Source: Terriglobia bacterium (GTDB lineage: Bacteria; Acidobacteriota; Terriglobia; Terriglobales; Acidobacteriaceae). Taken from it: DNA of 64,000 bases. The notes beneath the pieces are model-generated. The model searched no databases. It worked only from the letters and a program-made list of their open reading frames with translations, and was not told the DNA's origin. Position numbers and translations under genes: made by a program. Positions 60,844-64,000 of the stretch are shown piece by piece. How positions within the stretch are numbered: position 1 is the first letter of the stretch; each line of letters opens with the position of its first letter. The stretch covers positions 62,001-126,000 of the forward strand of contig JAIQEY010000009.1 of the NCBI GenBank assembly GCA_020073565.1, given 5' to 3'.

Positions 60844-62517
60844 TTGATCGATGAACTCAGGTCCATTCAGCATCAGTTCGGCTACCTGCCAGCCGATCGG
60901 TTGCAGGAACTCGCCGCGAAGATCCAGGTGCCGCTCAGCCAGATCCATGCGGTCGCCAGTTTCTATCCTCACTTTCATCTCACGCCGCCGGCCCAGGCTG
61001 AAGTGCGCGTCTGCGCCGATATGGCTTGCCGCCTGCGTGGTGGTCCCGAGCTAAAACGCGAGCTGGAGCAGGCCTTCCGTGGAGGCGGCCCGGAAAAGGT
61101 TGCTGTGCGTAACGTGTCGTGCCTCGGCCGCTGCGATCAGGCACCAGCACTCTCGATCAATGACCAGATCTACTGCAACCTCGACGAACATCGCGCAACT
61201 ACACTCGTGCGGGATGTGCTCTCCGGACGCGAACTGCCTGCCGAAAAGCACGATCATCATTGGGCGCCGGTTTCTTCCGATCCATACAGCGGTTCTCCCA
61301 AATATTCCCTGGTCCGGCAGTTTGTCGAGACTCCGGATTGGAATGGCGTGATCTCTACCCTCAAAGCCAGCGGTCTGCGCGGCATGGGTGGCGCCGGCTT
61401 TCCTACCGGCAGCAAGTGGGAGATCGTGCGCAACGCTCCAGGCAAGGAAAAATACATTGTCTGCAACGCCGATGAAAGCGAACCCGGCACCATCAAGGAC
61501 CGCTTTATCATGGAAAACGTCCCGTACCTGGTGATCGAAGGCATGATCATGGCCGGACTGGTCACGGGTGCCCGCCGCGGAATTCTCTACATCCGGCACG
61601 AGTACGAACGACCTAGAGAAATCCTGCAGAAAGAGATCGACCGCTGTTACCGCGAAGAGCTTCTCGGCTCGCGCATTCTGGGCAGCAGTCTGGCCTTTGA
61701 CCTTGAAATCTTTGTGAGCCCCGGAGGTTACATCTGCGGTGAAGAGAGCGCGCTGCTCGAAGCCATCGAGGGCAAACGCGCCGAACCCCGCAACAAGCCG
61801 CCGTTCCCGGGCACGAACGGCCTGTGGAACCAACCCACCGCCATCAATAACGTTGAGACCTTCACCTTCGCCACCGTGATCCTTGCGCGTGGAGCAGAGT
61901 GGTTCAAGGCTCAGGGAACGAACGGCGCATTCGGGATGAAGTTTGTGGGGATCAGCGGCGACGTAAATCGTCCTGGAATTTTCGAAGTCCCGATGGGCAC
62001 GACATATTCTCAGCTCATCTACGAATACGCGGGCGGCATTCTCGGAAATCGCAATCTGCTCTCCTACGCGCCTTCGGGACCTTCCTCCGGATACCTGCCC
62101 GCGTCCATGGTTGACCTCCCTCTCGACTGGAATGCAGTGGCGGCGGCCGGTTCGATGGTGGGCTCGGGAGCGATTGTGGTGTGCGCCGAAGGCCGCTGCA
62201 TGCTCGACATGGCGCTCAACGCGGTCCGTTTCTACCGCAACGAATCCTGCGGCAAGTGCGTTCCCTGCCGGGTGGGCTCCCAGAAGCTGGTCGAGATGCT
62301 TACGGGATGGACCGAAGGCCGCGCCTCCAGCACTGATCTGCAATTGCTCGACGAGCTCACGCATGCTCTGAAGCTGACTTCGATCTGCGGCCTTGGCCAG
62401 GTTGTTCCCGTGCCCATCGCTTCGGTGCTGAAACATTTTCGTGAGGTCGTTGACGAACACATCAACCATCGCCGTTGCCCAGCCGGAGTCTGCTTCCCAC
62501 ACAGAGGGACGGCATGA
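60844..62517 (+). CDS. NuoE-NuoF fusion: NADH-oxidising diaphorase subunit
   Basis: The best start is a TTG at 60844 with AAGGGG ten bases before it. The 557-residue protein joins a NuoE-like thioredoxin-fold domain (residues 1-130; four 2Fe-2S cysteines in VCADMACRLRGG and SCLGRCDQAP) to a complete NuoF: FMN and NADH motifs GLRGMGGAGFPTGSKWEIVR and CNADESEPGTIKDRFI, SLBB region, and the 4Fe-4S motif ESCGKCVPCRVG with a last Cys in SICGLGQ. Such fusions occur in NAD-linked hydrogenases and formate dehydrogenases. The next gene overlaps it by four bases and would be the electron partner. Confidence 0.9.
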   Translation: MIDELRSIQHQFGYLPADRLQELAAKIQVPLSQIHAVASFYPHFHLTPPAQAEVRVCADMACRLRGGPELKRELEQAFRGGGPEKVAVRNVSCLGRCDQAPALSINDQIYCNLDEHRATTLVRDVLSGRELPAEKHDHHWAPVSSDPYSGSPKYSLVRQFVETPDWNGVISTLKASGLRGMGGAGFPTGSKWEIVRNAPGKEKYIVCNADESEPGTIKDRFIMENVPYLVIEGMIMAGLVTGARRGILYIRHEYERPREILQKEIDRCYREELLGSRILGSSLAFDLEIFVSPGGYICGEESALLEAIEGKRAEPRNKPPFPGTNGLWNQPTAINNVETFTFATVILARGAEWFKAQGTNGAFGMKFVGISGDVNRPGIFEVPMGTTYSQLIYEYAGGILGNRNLLSYAPSGPSSGYLPASMVDLPLDWNAVAAAGSMVGSGAIVVCAEGRCMLDMALNAVRFYRNESCGKCVPCRVGSQKLVEMLTGWTEGRASSTDLQLLDELTHALKLTSICGLGQVVPVPIASVLKHFREVVDEHINHRRCPAGVCFPHRGTA

Positions 62518-64000
62518 GCTCCAAACCCGCTGCTGAGATTCAGCTCACCATCGACGGCAGGCCAGTCTCTGTCCCGGCGGGCACGACCATCTTCGACGCT
62601 GCCCGCCTCAACGGTATCGCGATCCCAACGCTCTGCCACCAGCAAAACGAAAATCCGGTGGGCGTGTGCCGCGTATGCGTCGTGGACGTGGGCCAGCGTG
62701 TGTATGCCGCTTCCTGCATCCGCCAGGTTGAACCCGGCATGACGGTGAAGACCTCGACCGATCAGGTGCAAGCAGCGCGCCGCACCCTGGTCGAACTGCT
62801 AATGTCGGACCATCCGGCTCCCTGCGCCCGTCAGCAACAGTCGGGAGACTGCGAGCTAGAGCGTCTCGCCGGCGCCGCCGGAATCAAGGAACCTCGCTTT
62901 CCGCATCGCATCACTCCGCGCGGCAAGGACGACTCCTCCGCCGTCATCGCCGTTGATCATGAAGCCTGCATCCTGTGTGATCGCTGCATTCGCGGCTGCG
63001 ACGACATCCGGCACAACTGGGTGCTGGCGCGCCGCGGCAAGGGATACCAGGCCGGTATCGCCTTCGATAACAACCTTCCGATGAGCGAGTCGTCCTGCGT
63101 TTCGTGCGGCGAGTGCATGGTTTCCTGCCCCACCGGTGCGCTTACCAATAAGCAAGTCGTCGGAACCCAACTCGGCGAGGGAGATGTGCTCGATCCCGCC
63201 GAGTTGTTGCATCTGCCGATTTTTCAGAATGTCTCCGGAACCTTTCTTGAGCTCAACCAGAAGGCAGTCGTAAAGCGACATTTCCGGGCAGGAGAAATTG
63301 TCTGCCGGGAGGGCGAGTTCGGATCGACCGCCTTCTACATCCTCGAAGGCAAGGCGGAGGTATTTCTCTCCAGCCCCATTGCGCACGTTAAGACCGAAGG
63401 CAGCAGCAAAGGCTTTTTCAGCAGGCTGCAGAGCCTGCTAGCGCCACGCCAGGGAGACCGACGCAGCGAAGAGTCCGACCGGCCCTTCATTCCCATCGAC
63501 GCCTCGGTCGACTTGCCTTACGACAATCCCATCGCTGAACTGAACCCAGGCGACATGTTTGGTGAAATGACGTGCATGAGTTATTACCCGCGCTCGGCGA
63601 CGGTGCGTGCCCGGACTGACTGCGTGATGCTGGAGATGCTGCGAAACGTACTCGACATCTTGCAGCGCAACAAGACCTTCCGCGCACAACTGGAACGCAA
63701 CTACCGTGCCCGGGCGCTCGACTCACACCTGCGCAGTGTACCCGTCTTTGCCTCCCTCACCCAGGACTTCATCGACCACCTGCGCGATCGCGTCGAACTG
63801 CTTCGCTTCAATCCTGGACAGGTGATTTGCCGCCAGGGAGATCCCGCCGACAGCTTTTACCTCGTCCGAATTGGTTTTGTGAAGGTTTCGGAGCAGCGTC
63901 CCGGCGGCGAACTCGTGTTGGCCTACCTGGCGCGCGGCGGCTACTTTGGCGAGATCGCTCTGCTCAGCGGGATACCGCGGTCCGCAACCTGCACCGCTCT
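62514..64000 (+). CDS. NuoG-type 2Fe-2S / ferredoxin protein fused to two cyclic-nucleotide-binding domains (3' end outside window)
   Basis: The ATG overlaps the NuoEF stop (ATGA); 495 codons are visible with no stop. Residues 1-80 are a plant-type 2Fe-2S domain (TLCHQQNENPVGVCRVCVVD and AASC). Next is the NuoG His/Cys region, but it reads HPAPCARQQQSGDCELE: the middle Cys is Gln, so that 4Fe-4S site is probably lost. Two ferredoxin clusters follow (CILCDRCIRGC; CVSCGECMVSCPTGAL). From about residue 235 come two CRP-like cNMP-binding domains, with FGEMTCMSYYPRSATV and FGEIALLSGIPRSATC phosphate-binding cassettes. This would be an electron-transfer subunit gated by a cyclic nucleotide. Confidence 0.88.
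   Translation, partial: MSSKPAAEIQLTIDGRPVSVPAGTTIFDAARLNGIAIPTLCHQQNENPVGVCRVCVVDVGQRVYAASCIRQVEPGMTVKTSTDQVQAARRTLVELLMSDHPAPCARQQQSGDCELERLAGAAGIKEPRFPHRITPRGKDDSSAVIAVDHEACILCDRCIRGCDDIRHNWVLARRGKGYQAGIAFDNNLPMSESSCVSCGECMVSCPTGALTNKQVVGTQLGEGDVLDPAELLHLPIFQNVSGTFLELNQKAVVKRHFRAGEIVCREGEFGSTAFYILEGKAEVFLSSPIAHVKTEGSSKGFFSRLQSLLAPRQGDRRSEESDRPFIPIDASVDLPYDNPIAELNPGDMFGEMTCMSYYPRSATVRARTDCVMLEMLRNVLDILQRNKTFRAQLERNYRARALDSHLRSVPVFASLTQDFIDHLRDRVELLRFNPGQVICRQGDPADSFYLVRIGFVKVSEQRPGGELVLAYLARGGYFGEIALLSGIPRSATCTA

Noticed and set aside
61051..62502. 483-codon open frame on the minus strand
   Set aside because: It is antisense to the NuoE-NuoF fusion, which has intact cofactor motifs.

Overview
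The window looks like a chromosomal segment of an acidobacterium (Acidobacteriota, Terriglobia-like). This is inferred from gene content: a small protein opening MKNPYEALRIKEE, the C-terminal relic of a TPR protein of the kind common in that phylum, planctomycete-type cytochrome c/DUF1549/DUF1553 plus DUF1501 genes, a CHASE2-FecR pair, a YtrA-like GntR-ABC operon, and GC-rich DNA with AGGAGG-like ribosome sites. I saw no rRNA, tRNA, insertion sequence, phage gene or CRISPR array.

Layout. 1-5416 (minus strand): a GntR/ABC-transporter operon behind a promoter carrying a perfect 20-bp palindrome, followed by a tandem array of DUF4386 membrane proteins whose last copy runs off the left edge without the usual N-terminus. 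5780-11839: small stress- and metal-related genes (two OsmC proteins, a DUF4242 protein, a cupredoxin) and a large winged-helix/ATPase/TPR regulator. 11868-12044: a decayed TPR gene end. 12110-20048 (plus): a sugar/C1 cluster with a SIS-domain protein, homocysteine methyltransferase-like protein, gluconate-dehydrogenase-type subunit plus GMC oxidoreductase, a split EamA transporter, a Gfo/Idh/MocA dehydrogenase and a ROK kinase. 20186-26518: three planctomycete-type genes (two with c-heme domains, one DUF1501). 26597-31138: an orphan PD-(D/E)XK nuclease-like protein, helicase HrpB, and an exported Gfo/Idh/MocA protein.

31573-40814 is a signalling and electron-transfer block: a leader with two intrinsic terminators, a sigma-54 response regulator, a CHASE2 histidine kinase and a FecR protein, the last three overlapping by 4 bases each, then a 22-CxxCH cytochrome and an AMIN/outer-membrane barrel protein. 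40855-50523 holds a DUF5700 metalloprotease-like gene, a tight four-gene minus operon (SIS, SDR, short MetE-like, UlaG-like) and divergent ROK kinase, sugar porter and GH2 genes. 50555-56527 reads as a synthase-dependent exopolysaccharide cluster: deacetylase, TPR/YaiO-like barrel, HEAT-repeat membrane protein and processive GT2. 56595-60643 (minus) couples a multiheme cytochrome to an MGH1-type glycosidase. 60844-64000 encodes a NuoE-NuoF fusion translationally coupled to an unusual iron-sulfur protein in which NuoG-type 2Fe-2S and ferredoxin domains are fused to two cyclic-nucleotide-binding domains; it is cut by the window end.

The most unusual items are the NuoG-like/cNMP fusion, the two-component/FecR/22-heme/barrel block with its tandem-terminator leader, and the HEAT-containing polysaccharide cluster. 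Family calls are from reading motifs and were not checked against any database.
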